Notes: generated from the sequence alone by a model not told the origin. DNA of 52,329 bases from Pseudomonadota bacterium (GCA_023424095.1 JAFAEG010000136.1:1-52329); one strand, 5' to 3'; shown: positions 42,698 through 52,273, counted from the first letter of the stretch. Numbers and translations: made by a program.

Positions 42698-45202
42698 ATG
42701 GCTGACAAGGAACCGCGTCCGCACCCGCATTTCTACCTGCAAAACAAGGGTGATCGGCAAGGCTATACGGCACATCAGGCTGGCGGCGGCGGTGGCGGCG
42801 GCCCGCCGCAGCGAGATCGCGCTCAACATGCCAACGCGCTGACCCAGGCGCTGACCCAAGTCGTCCAGCAGGGTGAGAATGTCTTGGCGAACCGCGATGC
42901 CGCCGTCGCCGGCGGCGCCCCAGGTTTCTATATGGAGTTTGTCGTTCCGGAGACCCAGGCCGATATCGTCGACAAGTTAGAGAACCGGAGAGGCCGGTTT
43001 CCCATCGAGGTCGTTACCGTCCATCCACCGCGCGATGGGCAGGTGACCGCAACCGTGTTCGTGCCGGAGCGCCAGCGGAACTATTATCTCAGGAAGGTCG
43101 CGGACTATCAGGATCCCGACAGGGATGTCGTTCGTGAGCGGGCTCTCGATGACGGCGCCGTCGAGGAAACGAGGAAGCCCCGCAATCAGCTCCTCGTCGC
43201 CTCGATCGAGACGGCGCGCCTCGCCGTTGCACGCTCATTCTATACGGATCAGCCCGATCTGTTTCCCGATCCCGGTCAGAACGCTTGGTGGGAGGTCTGG
43301 CTTCGCGAGGGCACGCGCGCGACTTTCAACCATGCCGCTCAAGCGCTGAACCTTCAGGTGCGGGATCAAAGTCTCGTTTTTGCGGAGCGTGAGGTCGTGC
43401 TCGCGCTCGCCACACCGGAGCAGCTCGGGCGGATCGTCGCCAATACGGACAGCATCGCAGAACTCCGCCTCGCCCGCGACACGCCGTCCCTGTTCATGGG
43501 GATGGACGGTGCCGAGCAGCGCGCCTGGGCCGCGGAACTCGCCGATCGATTAGTGCCCTGTGGGGACAACGCGCCCGCCGTCTGTCTGCTCGACTCCGGA
43601 ACGACCTTCGCGCACCCGCTCATTACGCCCTACCTCAATGTCGACGATCAACACGCTTATCATCCGGCGTGGCCTGTCGAAGATACGAGCCTGCTCGGTC
43701 ATGGCGGTCACGGCACCAAGATGTCCGGGACGGCGCTATACGGCGATCTCATGGGCATGCTCGACAGCGTCGGCCCGGTTGCGATCGGCCATCGCCTCGA
43801 GTCCGTAAAGATTCTGCCGGACGTCGGAGCGCACGATCCGGATCTTTATGGAGCGGTAACGGCCGACGGGATCGCGCGTGCCGAAATCGCCGCGCCCAAT
43901 CGGCCGCGCGCCATCTGCCTTGCCGTCACCAGTCAGGGCGATCACTGGCGGGGGCGGCCATCATCATGGTCTGCAAAGCTCGACGCGCTGGCCTTCGGCC
44001 GCGATGAAGTCCAGCGGCTCATCACAGTCTCGGCGGGCAATATTCGCGAGCAGATCGCTGCCGGCGACTATCCCGCGCGCAACGACACAACACCCATCGA
44101 GAATCCCGCCCAGGCCTGGAATGCGCTGACGGTCGGGGCCTACAGCGATCGAACGCACATCGCCGATGCAACGTATGCCGGCTGGAACGCTCTCGGCGCG
44201 ATGGGCGACATTATGCCGCGCAGCCGCACATCGGTGACCTGGAAACACGATTGGCCACTCAAGCCCGATATCGTCTTTGAGGGCGGCAATATCGCGATCG
44301 ATCCTGCCACCGGCTTTGGCGACGACGTCGACGATCTCTCTCTGCTGACCACGTTTAGGCGACCCGCCGAGCGAGCCTTCACGACGACAGGCGATACCAG
44401 CGCGGCGACAGCGCTGGCCGCGCGGCTCGGCGCGCAGATCCTAGCCGAGAAGCCGGCCCTGTGGCCGGAGACCGTCCGGGGGCTCATCGTTCATTCCGCC
44501 GAATGGACCGACGCGATGAAGGCCCAGCAGCCAGCGATCAGTAAGGCCGCCCTGCTCCGCCGCTACGGCTATGGCGTTCCATCGCGCGTTCGGGCGCTCG
44601 GGAGCCTAGTTAACGATGTGACGATCGTGAGCGAGGACGAACTCATCCCATTCAAATTGAACGGCACGTCGGCCGCCACAGACGAGCTCGCGATCCACCG
44701 GCTCCCATGGCCTAAGGAGAAGCTGCTCGAACTCGGCGGCGCCCTTGTGCAGCTGCGCATTACGCTGAGCTATTTCATCGAGCCAAATCCGGGCGAGCGC
44801 GGTCTCTCGCGCCGCCATGTTTATGCCAGCCATGGCCTACGCTTTGATCTCAAATACGCGGACGATTCCCTCGAGGTGTTTCAGCGCCGCCGCAACGCCC
44901 AGGTCGGAGCGCGACCGCCGCGGAGGAACGGCCCCGACAATGGATGGATTATCGGCCCGCAGCTCCGCAGTCGCGGGTCGCTCCACGCCGACATTTGGGA
45001 GGGGACGGCCGCCGATCTGGCGGATCGAGACGCTATTATCGTCTTTCCGACTGGCGGCTGGTGGCGCGAAAATGTCGCGCAGGGCCGGACCGGCGAGCCG
45101 GTGCGCTATAGTCTGATCGCTAGCATCCGCGCCGCTCCCGGCACTGAACTCTACTCCGAAATAGAAACGAAGATCGCGCCCGAGATTGCGATCGAGTTCT
45201 AG
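42698..45202 (+). CDS. ietS: subtilisin-like (S8) serine protease of an IetAS pair
   Basis: This is a 834-aa protein with no signal peptide, so it should act in the cytoplasm. The N-terminal 280 residues form a non-catalytic region, including a Gly-rich linker near residue 30. The S8 catalytic triad is Asp299 ('VCLLDSGTTFAHP'), His338 ('GHGGHGTKMSG') and Ser568 ('TTGDTSAATALAARL'), in the normal order. The C-terminus (about 650-834) is beta-rich, as in related subtilases. The start ATG 42698 is preferred to TTG 42692. IetS is regarded as the toxic or effector component held in check by the ATPase. Its target protein is unknown. Confidence 0.84.
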   Translation: MADKEPRPHPHFYLQNKGDRQGYTAHQAGGGGGGGPPQRDRAQHANALTQALTQVVQQGENVLANRDAAVAGGAPGFYMEFVVPETQADIVDKLENRRGRFPIEVVTVHPPRDGQVTATVFVPERQRNYYLRKVADYQDPDRDVVRERALDDGAVEETRKPRNQLLVASIETARLAVARSFYTDQPDLFPDPGQNAWWEVWLREGTRATFNHAAQALNLQVRDQSLVFAEREVVLALATPEQLGRIVANTDSIAELRLARDTPSLFMGMDGAEQRAWAAELADRLVPCGDNAPAVCLLDSGTTFAHPLITPYLNVDDQHAYHPAWPVEDTSLLGHGGHGTKMSGTALYGDLMGMLDSVGPVAIGHRLESVKILPDVGAHDPDLYGAVTADGIARAEIAAPNRPRAICLAVTSQGDHWRGRPSSWSAKLDALAFGRDEVQRLITVSAGNIREQIAAGDYPARNDTTPIENPAQAWNALTVGAYSDRTHIADATYAGWNALGAMGDIMPRSRTSVTWKHDWPLKPDIVFEGGNIAIDPATGFGDDVDDLSLLTTFRRPAERAFTTTGDTSAATALAARLGAQILAEKPALWPETVRGLIVHSAEWTDAMKAQQPAISKAALLRRYGYGVPSRVRALGSLVNDVTIVSEDELIPFKLNGTSAATDELAIHRLPWPKEKLLELGGALVQLRITLSYFIEPNPGERGLSRRHVYASHGLRFDLKYADDSLEVFQRRRNAQVGARPPRRNGPDNGWIIGPQLRSRGSLHADIWEGTAADLADRDAIIVFPTGGWWRENVAQGRTGEPVRYSLIASIRAAPGTELYSEIETKIAPEIAIEF

Positions 45203-45631
45203 GAGGACGGCGCCTCAGCGGTAGGGAGGGTACCATCACGCTCCATAGATCATTGCCGCGGAGATCGCGCCGAATAACGGACGTTCGGGGACCGTTCCGC
45301 GAGCGTCCGCTTTTGGAATTGCTGACCTCGAAGCTAAATGACAGATCCTGGGCGCTAAGCGGACCGTCGGCGAAGCGCGCCCGGGCCGGCAGCTACGGGC
45401 GCATTTGAGACCTTGTTCCATATCTTACCTGTTGTCGGACCCGGATGCCGGAGCAGCGGCGCTAGGTTCAGACGCAGCTTCGCTTTTCCATTCGACTTCA
45501 TTCGCACAGCGAGCATTGGTCGTCTCGTGAGTCGCGGCCACCGAAGGTGCCGCGACAGCCTCGCCCGGCGCGCCGGCGGGGCCGTGGGTGGTGGGAGCGG
45601 CACGGTGCCGCCCCGCACCGAGGAGTCCACC
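45203..45631. other. 429-bp gap before the DUF3489 module
   Basis: No gene is supported here. Frames on both strands are broken or shadow-like. This is likely to contain the junction between the IetAS cargo and the right-hand recombinase module, and the promoter for DUF3489. The ribosome-binding site GAGGAG at 45620-45625 belongs to the next gene. Confidence 0.35.
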
Positions 45632-46204
45632 ATGGCACTCACCACCAGGCTTAATGACCTCCAGCTCATCCTGCTCTCGACGGCCGCACAGCGCGACGAT
45701 GGCAGTCTGCTGCCTCCGTCCGACAGCGTCGGCGCCCAGCCAAGCCGGGTTGGGAAGGCGATCCCGCCGCTGCTGCGTCATACGCTGGTCCAGGAACTCG
45801 CGATCACCGACCGTGCTAAGCTTTGGCGCGAGGAAGGGGGCCAGCTGCTCGGCCTGGTGATCACCGACGATGGACGCCGAGCCATCGGCGTCAGCGAACA
45901 AGCGGCGGCCGAAGGTAAGCTGCCCCAGCAAGTGACGCCCTCGGACGAGGCCGCACCGAGCGACGATGGCGCGCAGGCGGTCCAGCCCGCGCAACGGGAG
46001 CCTCGCAGCGGCACGAAGGCTGAGCAGGTGCTCTGTCTTCTACGTCGACCTGACGGCGCCACTTTGCAGGAACTGGTCGACGCGACCGGATGGCTCCAGC
46101 ACACGACGCGCGCTGCGCTGACAGGCCTGCGCAAGAAGGGGCATGGCATCGCCAAGACCAAGCGTGGTGATCAGACCTGTTACAGCATCGACGCGGCGGC
46201 CTGA
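45632..46204 (+). CDS. DUF3489-domain protein
   Basis: This is a 190-aa protein with an N-terminal region 'MALTTRLNDLQLILLSTAAQRDDGSLLP' and a C-terminal HTH-like DUF3489 part 'GTKAEQVLCLLRRPDGATLQEL', then 'TGWLQHTTRAALTGLRKKG'. The two are joined by an acidic Pro/Gln-rich linker (about 95-125). In alphaproteobacteria this gene heads a conserved trio with DUF2924 and a serine recombinase, seen again here with 2-bp and overlapping junctions. The HTH suggests DNA binding, perhaps regulation or help in integration. The ATG at 45632 is chosen for its GAGGAG site; upstream in-frame codons are not family-like. Confidence 0.8.
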   Translation: MALTTRLNDLQLILLSTAAQRDDGSLLPPSDSVGAQPSRVGKAIPPLLRHTLVQELAITDRAKLWREEGGQLLGLVITDDGRRAIGVSEQAAAEGKLPQQVTPSDEAAPSDDGAQAVQPAQREPRSGTKAEQVLCLLRRPDGATLQELVDATGWLQHTTRAALTGLRKKGHGIAKTKRGDQTCYSIDAAA

Positions 46205-46206
46205 TC

Positions 46207-46608
46207 GTGGCGGACATCAACACCCATCTCGGGCAGCTAGCGACCATGTCGTCAGCCGACCTGAGCGCAGAGTGGCGGCGCCTGTATAGGCAGGAGCCGC
46301 CACGGCTGCATCCGGACCTGATGCGTCACGCTCTGGCTTATACCGTTCAGGAGCGAGTGCTCGGCAAATTGCCGATGCGCATCGCGCGGTTGCTGACGGC
46401 TTCTCCAGGTGCGTCGCCACCGCCCGCCCGGCTAACGCCCGGCACACAGCTCATCCGTACGTGGAATGGACGCACAATCGCCGTGCTGGTCACCGACGAT
46501 GGATTTAGCTTCGAGGGTCGCGCCTACCGTTCGCTCTCAGCCATCGCGCGCGAGGTTACAGGCGCGCATTGGTCCGGGCCGCGCTTTTTCGGGCTGGCCC
46601 GTGGCTAG
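46207..46608 (+). CDS. DUF2924-domain protein
   Basis: This is a 133-aa protein from GTG 46207. It has helices at the N-terminus ('SSADLSAEWRRLYRQEPPRLHPDLM') and a small beta domain at the C-terminus ('PGTQLIRTWNGRTIAVLVTD', then 'YRSLSAIAREVTGAHWSGPRFF'). The 'SLSAIAREVTGAHWSG' block is the hallmark of DUF2924, a small DNA-binding-like domain linked to serine recombinases. It lies two bases after DUF3489 and overlaps the recombinase start by eight bases, so the trio is one translational unit. Confidence 0.85.
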   Translation: MADINTHLGQLATMSSADLSAEWRRLYRQEPPRLHPDLMRHALAYTVQERVLGKLPMRIARLLTASPGASPPPARLTPGTQLIRTWNGRTIAVLVTDDGFSFEGRAYRSLSAIAREVTGAHWSGPRFFGLARG

Positions 46609-48292
46609 GCGTCCTCAAGCTCGCGGCAGCACTGACCGGCGATCGACCGTTCGCTGCGCCATCTATACCCGCAAGTCGACCGAGGAAGGGCTGGAGCAGG
46701 AGTTCAACAGCCTCGACGCTCAGCACGAGGCCTGTGCGGCCTACATCCTGAGCCAGCGTCATGAAGGCTGGGTGCAGGTCAAGGACCGCTACGACGATGG
46801 CGGATTCTCAGGCGGCACGATGGAGCGACCTGGGCTTAAGCGCCTGCTCGCGGACATCGCGGTTGGTAGGGTCGATGTCATCGTCGTTTACAAGGTCGAC
46901 CGGCTGACCCGCGCGCTGTCGGACTTCGCTAAAATCGTCGATGTGCTCGACGCCCGCGGTGCTTCATTCGTCTCCGTGACTCAGGCGTTCAACACCACCA
47001 CCAGCATGGGGAGGCTGACGCTCAACGTGCTGCTCTCGTTTGCGCAGTTCGAGCGCGAGGTCACGGGCGAGCGCATCCGCGACAAGGTCGCTGCTTCCAA
47101 GAAGAAGGGCATGTGGATGGGCGGCCCGGTGCCGCTCGGCTACCGCGTCCAGGACCGCAAGTTGATCGTCGAAGACGGCGAGGCGGCGGTCGTACAGCAC
47201 ATCTTCGAGCGATACCGCGCGCTCGGCACTGGGCGGTCAGTCATCGATGAGCTGCGCGCGGGGGGCTATCGCTCGAAGGAGCGACTGGTCGCTGGAGAGG
47301 CGAGGGGAGGGGTGCCGTTCACGCGTGGCATGCTGTTCCACATCCTCGGCAACGCAATCTACCGCGGCAAGATCGTGCATCAGGGGACCCCGTACGAAGG
47401 CGAGCACGAAGCAATCGTCGCGAGCGAACTTTGGGATGATGTCCAACGTCTGATCGAAACCAACAGAGTGGCGGGTCAGCCCCGCGGTCGAGGTCAGCAT
47501 CTAAGTGTGTTGGCTGGGCTAATCCGCGACGGGCTTGGAAGACGCATGACGCCCAGTCACGCCGTTAAGGGCAGCAAGCGATATCGCTACTACATCACGC
47601 ATGATGCTGACCTGCGCGATGGTGGGCCGAAGGCGTGGCGGCTCCCGGCGCGCGATGTGGAGCGGGCGGTTGTCTGGAAGGTGCAGCAGTTCCTGCGCGA
47701 CCGGCGGGCTCTACTGGATGCGTTGATGATGCAGGGGGTACCGCCCCTCGACACGATCAGGGCCGCCTCAGCCTTGGCCGATCTCCTCGACTCATCTGAT
47801 GGCAGCCGTACGGCAGTCCCAGCATTGGTCAGGCGGGTCGAAATCGGTGAGGCTTCGATTCGCATCGCGATTAATGGGGCCGGACTGCGCGCCCAACTCG
47901 GCGCGCCGATCATTCCGCACCCTGACGATATCTGGATAGATGCGCCTGCCATCAAGCTTCGTCAGCGCTATGGCCAAAAGCTGGTGATCGCGGACGGTAC
48001 CGGGATGGCGGTCGAACCGGACCCACGGCTGGTGCAACTTCTGCGTGAAGCGCGAACGGCACGCAGACTGGTTGAGACCAACCCGCAAATGACCATCAAG
48101 GACATCGCCGCCAGGCAGCGTCAGTGCCGGCAGCGGCTTGCCAAGCTGATCAGGCTGTCCTGGCTGGCGCCAGACATCGTCACCGCCATCGTCGAAGGCC
48201 GGCATCCGCCGCGCTTGACGCCTAAGCTCTTGCTCGACGCGAATCTGCCAGTCGCGTGGTCCGCGCAGCGCGAGCGCCTCGGCCTCGCTTGA
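46601..48292 (+). CDS. large serine recombinase at the right end of the island
   Basis: This is a 563-aa serine recombinase. The resolvase domain (about 15-165) has the nucleophile Ser26 in 'RCAIYTRKSTEEGLEQEFNS', with 'VVYKVDRLTRAL' and 'LLSFAQFEREVTGERIRDKV'. The Recombinase domain (about 190-300) contains 'HILGNAIYRGKIVHQG'. The C-terminal part ends with an HTH-like run ('MTIKDIAARQRQCRQRLAKLI'). GTG 46601 is chosen because it overlaps the DUF2924 stop and begins just before the resolvase domain. It is unrelated in detail to the recombinase at 8839, so the island carries two intact serine recombinases near its ends. It ends 187 bp before the tRNA-Thr 3' end. Confidence 0.9.
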   Translation: MARRPQARGSTDRRSTVRCAIYTRKSTEEGLEQEFNSLDAQHEACAAYILSQRHEGWVQVKDRYDDGGFSGGTMERPGLKRLLADIAVGRVDVIVVYKVDRLTRALSDFAKIVDVLDARGASFVSVTQAFNTTTSMGRLTLNVLLSFAQFEREVTGERIRDKVAASKKKGMWMGGPVPLGYRVQDRKLIVEDGEAAVVQHIFERYRALGTGRSVIDELRAGGYRSKERLVAGEARGGVPFTRGMLFHILGNAIYRGKIVHQGTPYEGEHEAIVASELWDDVQRLIETNRVAGQPRGRGQHLSVLAGLIRDGLGRRMTPSHAVKGSKRYRYYITHDADLRDGGPKAWRLPARDVERAVVWKVQQFLRDRRALLDALMMQGVPPLDTIRAASALADLLDSSDGSRTAVPALVRRVEIGEASIRIAINGAGLRAQLGAPIIPHPDDIWIDAPAIKLRQRYGQKLVIADGTGMAVEPDPRLVQLLREARTARRLVETNPQMTIKDIAARQRQCRQRLAKLIRLSWLAPDIVTAIVEGRHPPRLTPKLLLDANLPVAWSAQRERLGLA

Positions 48293-48465
48293 CCTCCAGC
48301 CGTGAAGCCACTGAAGTTAGCCCCTGAGACTGAGTCGGCAAACTGCGCACTTAGGCCCCAGAGCGGTCGTCTCACGACTTCATGGTCAACCAAGGACGGC
48401 CGTAATGCGTGCGGAACTGCGCGGTTTTCGGGCGCTCTACAGGGCGGCACTAGGAGCACGGTGGA

Positions 48466-48479
48466 AACAGGGACTGGTT
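48466..48479 (+). repeat. inverted copy of the left-end motif beside the tRNA 3' end
   Basis: AACAGGGACTGGTT here is the reverse complement, apart from a four-base gap, of AACCAGTCTCTCCCTGTT at 8147-8164 at the left end of the island. It directly abuts the CCA end of tRNA-Thr. The rest of the gap 48293-48478 (186 bp) has no gene. It may be part of an attachment site, but the match is short. Confidence 0.4.
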
Positions 48480-48554
48480 GGTGCCGGGTAACGGACTCGA
48501 ACCGTTGACCTACCGCTTACAAGGCGGTTGCTCTACCAGCTGAGCTAACCCGGC
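48479..48554 (-). tRNA. tRNA-Thr (anticodon UGU)
   Basis: The minus strand folds as a complete 76-nt tRNA. The acceptor stem is GCCGGGT with ACCCGGC. The D arm is GCTC...GAGC. The anticodon stem ACCGC/GCGGT has the loop CTTGTAA, giving anticodon TGT (threonine). The T arm is AACGG-TTCGAGT-CCGTT. The discriminator A and CCA are encoded. Its 3' end faces the island, the usual orientation for an element integrated at a tRNA gene. The gene itself is intact. Confidence 0.97.
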
Positions 48555-48781
48555 GCGTCGCGGCATATGCGCGAATCGCCGCCGGGGGTCCAGCCGGAGG
48601 GTAAGCTGGTGTTGCCTTCGGGACGCACCTTGGCCGCGGATTTGGAATCCCCGTTTTCAACGTCACCGAAGTGAAATATGGCGGTCTTAAGGGGCAGCCA
48701 TCCGCACCGAGCTGATTCTGTTTTGTGCTGAGTAAAGCGCTGAATTTTTAGCGAAACTTCCTTTCCATGCCGGGGGCATAA

Positions 48782-51700
48782 ATGAACAAGTCGAAACTGC
48801 TTGCCGCGGCCGCGATTTTTGCGGCGCCGATTCCCGCTGCTCATGCGCAGCAGATCACCTCGTCGATCGAGGGCATCGTTGCCGATGAAGCCGGCGCGCC
48901 GATCGCTGGCGCTTCGGTCACCATCACCGACACGCGCACCGGCGCGTCGCGCACCGTCCAGACGGGCGCTTCGGGCACGTTCAACGCGCTCGGCCTGACC
49001 GTTGGCGGTCCCTACTCGGTGACGGCCGACATTGCCGGCTATCAGGGCCAGACGGTCAACGACATCACTACCAGCCTTGCCGGCGCCACCACCCTGCGCT
49101 TCAACCTGACCGCCGCGGCGGCGGGTGAAGATGGCGGCGTGATCGTCGTCACCGGCCAGCGCGCCAACGTGCAGCTGCGCAACATCGGCCCGGGCACCGC
49201 CTTCGGCACCGCCGTCCTCGACAACGCGCCCAGCTTCAACCGCGACGTGCGCGACATCATCCGCATCGATCCGCGCGTCAGCCTCGACCGCGACGATGGC
49301 GGCTCGGGCCAGGACCGCATTTCGTGCCTCGGCGGCAACGACCGCGGCAACGCCTTCACCGTCGACGGCATCAGCCAGGGCGACATTTACGGCCTTAACG
49401 ACACCGGCTTCTCGTCGCGTTCGTCCACCCCGATCCCCTATGACGCCGTCCGCGAGACGCAGGTGCAGTTCGCGCCGTTCGACGTCGAATATGGCCAGTT
49501 TACCGGCTGCGCCATCAACGTCGTGACGCGTTCGGGTTCGAACGAGTTCCGTGGTGGCGCGTTCTTCGAATATTCGGACAGCGGCATGCGCGCCGACACG
49601 GTCGACGGCCGCCCGGTCGCTCCGATCCAGCCCGACAAGCGCTGGGGCGTCTCGCTCGGTGGTCCGGTCATCCCCGACCGCCTGTTCTTCTACGGTGCCT
49701 ACGAGCATCAGGAAGCCGGCCAGAGCCAGGACGACGGCCCCGCCGGCGCCGGCTATGCGAACGAGCTGGCCGGTGTTCCGGTCGCCGAGTTCAACCGCAT
49801 CTCGGAAATCCTGAGCCGCGTTTACGGCATCGAGACCGGTCCGCTGGTCCGCAACCGCAACTTCGCCAACGACCGCTATTTCGGCCGTCTCGACTGGCAG
49901 ATCAACGACGATCACCGCTTGGAAGCGACCTACCAGCGCCTCGAGGAAGCCAGCGTCCGTCCGGACGACTTCTTCACCGGCCAGGCCTCGCCGCAGGTGA
50001 CCGGCGCCAACACCTTCTACAATAGCGGCACCTTCTCCGATTATTATTCGGCCCGCCTCTATTCCAACTGGTCGGACGTCTTCTCCACCGAGCTGCGCTA
50101 TTCGCGTTCCGAGATCCAGGATCGCCAGGATCCGGTCGGCGGCGGCGAAGCACAGTCGGCCAACCCGATTCCGCGCATCATCGTCGGCATCCCCGGCGCC
50201 ACCAACGGCGCCGTGCTGGCGGGCCCGGGTACCTCGCGTTCGGCCAACGATCTGCAGACGCAGCTCGACCAGTTCCGCGCGCTGGCCAACTTCAACTTCG
50301 GCCGCCACCAGATCAAGCTGGGCTTCGAGGTCAACCACGCCAGCCTGTTCAACCTGTTCGTGCAGAACGCCACCGGCACCCTGGTCTTCCGCAATGCGAC
50401 CGACCTGGAAGCCGGCCTGCTGTCGCCGGGTTTCGGCAACAACCAGACGTCGACCACCCCGGTGAACGTCGTCAACGGCCAGACCGAGGGCGCGTTCGGC
50501 AACTTCTCGCGCACCGGCAACATCAACGATGCCGCCGCGCAGTTCGTCCGCACGATCTACTCGCTTTATGCGCAGGACGATTTCCGGGTGAACGATCGCC
50601 TGAATCTCGTCGCCGGCATCCGCGTCGACATCTATTCGGGTGACGGTCCGGACGCGAACCCGCGGTTCGAGCAGCGCTACGGCTTCACCAACACGACCGG
50701 CTTCAGCGCGCTTGAGCCGATCATCCTGCCGCGGCTCGGCTTCACCTACGACTTCGACGAATTCGCCGTCTTCTCGCGCGCCCAGCTGCGCGGTGGTGTC
50801 GGCATCTTCGGCGGCGGCGATCCGCTCGTCTGGTTCGGCAACGCCTTCCAGAATAACGGCTTCGGCTTCGCCGAGGGCAATACGCAAGCCGCGGCTTGCG
50901 GCCTTGCCCCCGGTCAGCAGCTCGACGTGGTCACCAACGGTTCGTTCACCGGCGTTCCGACCTGCATCCAGCAGAACGGCATCAACACCGCGGCGAACGG
51001 CCTGGGCGACACGCAGTCGATCGATCCGAACATCCAGAGCCCGACCGTCATTCGCGCGAACCTTGGCCTGCAGGCCGGGCTCGACCTCGCGAGCGAAGGT
51101 TTCTTCAGCGGCTGGAACATGAATCTCGACTTCATCTACAGCCAGTTCGAGAATCCGTTCACTTTGGTCGATCTGGCGGCGACGCCGGCGATCAACGGCG
51201 TCGCAGGTGCCGGCCTCAACGGCTACACCATCGACGGCCGGCCGATCTATCGCTCGATCGATCCGAGCGTTGCCGGTTGTACCGCTCGACTGACCTCGGT
51301 CGGCGCTCCGCCGGTCTATTCGAACGTCAACCTGCCGTGCTTCAACACGAGCCGCGACGACGAGCTGATGCTGACCAATTCGGACGGCTACAGCAGCATG
51401 ATCGCTTCGTTCATCCTGTCGAAGAACCACAATCGTGGTCTGATCACGGATGGCGGCTCGATCTTCTTCAGCCTCGGCTATTCCTACACGGACTCGAAGG
51501 ATCGCCGGAACCTGTACAACTCGACGGCTGGCTCGAACTACGATCTCACCGCCGCGTTTGACCGGCAGAATCCCGACGCGTCGCGCGGCTTCTACGAGAG
51601 CCGTCACAATATCGCGCTGCAGACCACCTTCACGGAGCGGTTCTTCGGCGAATATGACACGCGCCTGGGCTTCACCTTCATCGCCCGTTCGGGCCGTCCG

Positions 51701-52246
51701 TACAGCCTGACCTTCCAGGGCGGCAGCGTGTTCGGCGACAGCTCTTCGGGCAATGACAACTCGCTCGTCTATCTGCCGACCGGCGTGAACGACCCGAACA
51801 TCGCGCCGACGTCGAACATGGCGGCGGTGCAGCAGCTGGTCGATTTCGCCAACGGCCTGAGCTGTGCGCGCCGCTACATCGGCACGACGATCCCGCGCAA
51901 CACCTGCACGAACGACTGGTATTACGATCTCGACCTGTCCTTCTCGCAGGAACTGCCGGGGCCGCTCAGCATGTTCGGGGTGAAGGATGACTCGATCCGT
52001 CTCTATGCGACGTTCGACAACTTCCTGAACTTCCTGAACGACAGCTGGAACGTGCAGCGCCGCCGCAACTTCTCGGGTCTCCAGGAAGTGATCGGCACCA
52101 GCGGCATCGACGCTCAGGGCCGGTACATCATCACCCCGCTCGCGGGTGCCGGTGTGACCCCGCAGAGCAACTTCGACGCGGACAACCAGATCAACGTGTC
52201 TTCGTCGGTCTGGCGTCTGAAGGTCGGCGTCAGCTACCGCTTCTGA
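48782..52246 (+). CDS. Oar-like TonB-dependent outer-membrane receptor (1154 aa)
   Basis: The N-terminal signal peptide ends near 'PIPAAHAQQ'. A carboxypeptidase-regulatory-like beta domain follows (about 25-110, 'SIEGIVADEAGAPIAGASVTI'), then a TonB-box-like 'GVIVVTGQR', a plug domain (about 125-260, 'AFTVDGISQGDIYG', 'VQFAPFDVEYGQFTG') and a large beta barrel ending in the outer-membrane signature 'WRLKVGVSYRF'. At over 1100 aa it belongs to the large Oar-type receptors of sphingomonads and xanthomonads, which import bulky substrates or act in envelope functions. The substrate cannot be told. The gene is on the far side of tRNA-Thr from the island and has core-like codon use. Confidence 0.93.
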   Translation: MNKSKLLAAAAIFAAPIPAAHAQQITSSIEGIVADEAGAPIAGASVTITDTRTGASRTVQTGASGTFNALGLTVGGPYSVTADIAGYQGQTVNDITTSLAGATTLRFNLTAAAAGEDGGVIVVTGQRANVQLRNIGPGTAFGTAVLDNAPSFNRDVRDIIRIDPRVSLDRDDGGSGQDRISCLGGNDRGNAFTVDGISQGDIYGLNDTGFSSRSSTPIPYDAVRETQVQFAPFDVEYGQFTGCAINVVTRSGSNEFRGGAFFEYSDSGMRADTVDGRPVAPIQPDKRWGVSLGGPVIPDRLFFYGAYEHQEAGQSQDDGPAGAGYANELAGVPVAEFNRISEILSRVYGIETGPLVRNRNFANDRYFGRLDWQINDDHRLEATYQRLEEASVRPDDFFTGQASPQVTGANTFYNSGTFSDYYSARLYSNWSDVFSTELRYSRSEIQDRQDPVGGGEAQSANPIPRIIVGIPGATNGAVLAGPGTSRSANDLQTQLDQFRALANFNFGRHQIKLGFEVNHASLFNLFVQNATGTLVFRNATDLEAGLLSPGFGNNQTSTTPVNVVNGQTEGAFGNFSRTGNINDAAAQFVRTIYSLYAQDDFRVNDRLNLVAGIRVDIYSGDGPDANPRFEQRYGFTNTTGFSALEPIILPRLGFTYDFDEFAVFSRAQLRGGVGIFGGGDPLVWFGNAFQNNGFGFAEGNTQAAACGLAPGQQLDVVTNGSFTGVPTCIQQNGINTAANGLGDTQSIDPNIQSPTVIRANLGLQAGLDLASEGFFSGWNMNLDFIYSQFENPFTLVDLAATPAINGVAGAGLNGYTIDGRPIYRSIDPSVAGCTARLTSVGAPPVYSNVNLPCFNTSRDDELMLTNSDGYSSMIASFILSKNHNRGLITDGGSIFFSLGYSYTDSKDRRNLYNSTAGSNYDLTAAFDRQNPDASRGFYESRHNIALQTTFTERFFGEYDTRLGFTFIARSGRPYSLTFQGGSVFGDSSSGNDNSLVYLPTGVNDPNIAPTSNMAAVQQLVDFANGLSCARRYIGTTIPRNTCTNDWYYDLDLSFSQELPGPLSMFGVKDDSIRLYATFDNFLNFLNDSWNVQRRRNFSGLQEVIGTSGIDAQGRYIITPLAGAGVTPQSNFDADNQINVSSSVWRLKVGVSYRF

Positions 52247-52273
52247 TCCATCCGGATCGGGCAAGGAACGAGG

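Noticed and set aside
46466..46600. Longer N-terminus for the right-end recombinase
   Set aside because: The open frame extends upstream but overlaps most of DUF2924 and lacks family-like sequence; GTG 46601 sits just before the resolvase domain.
8086..48554. A direct repeat of the tRNA-Thr 3' end at the left boundary (classic attL)
   Set aside because: I looked for the tRNA 3' sequence (GCCGGGTAACGGAC) near 8086-8400 and did not find it; only a short inverted motif is shared.
48545..52264. A 1239-residue open frame antisense to the TonB receptor
   Set aside because: It is the mirror of a GC-rich gene with strong third-position bias. Its composition (Arg/Ala/Val/Asp-rich, no domain pattern) is that of a shadow frame, and it runs through the tRNA-Thr flank.
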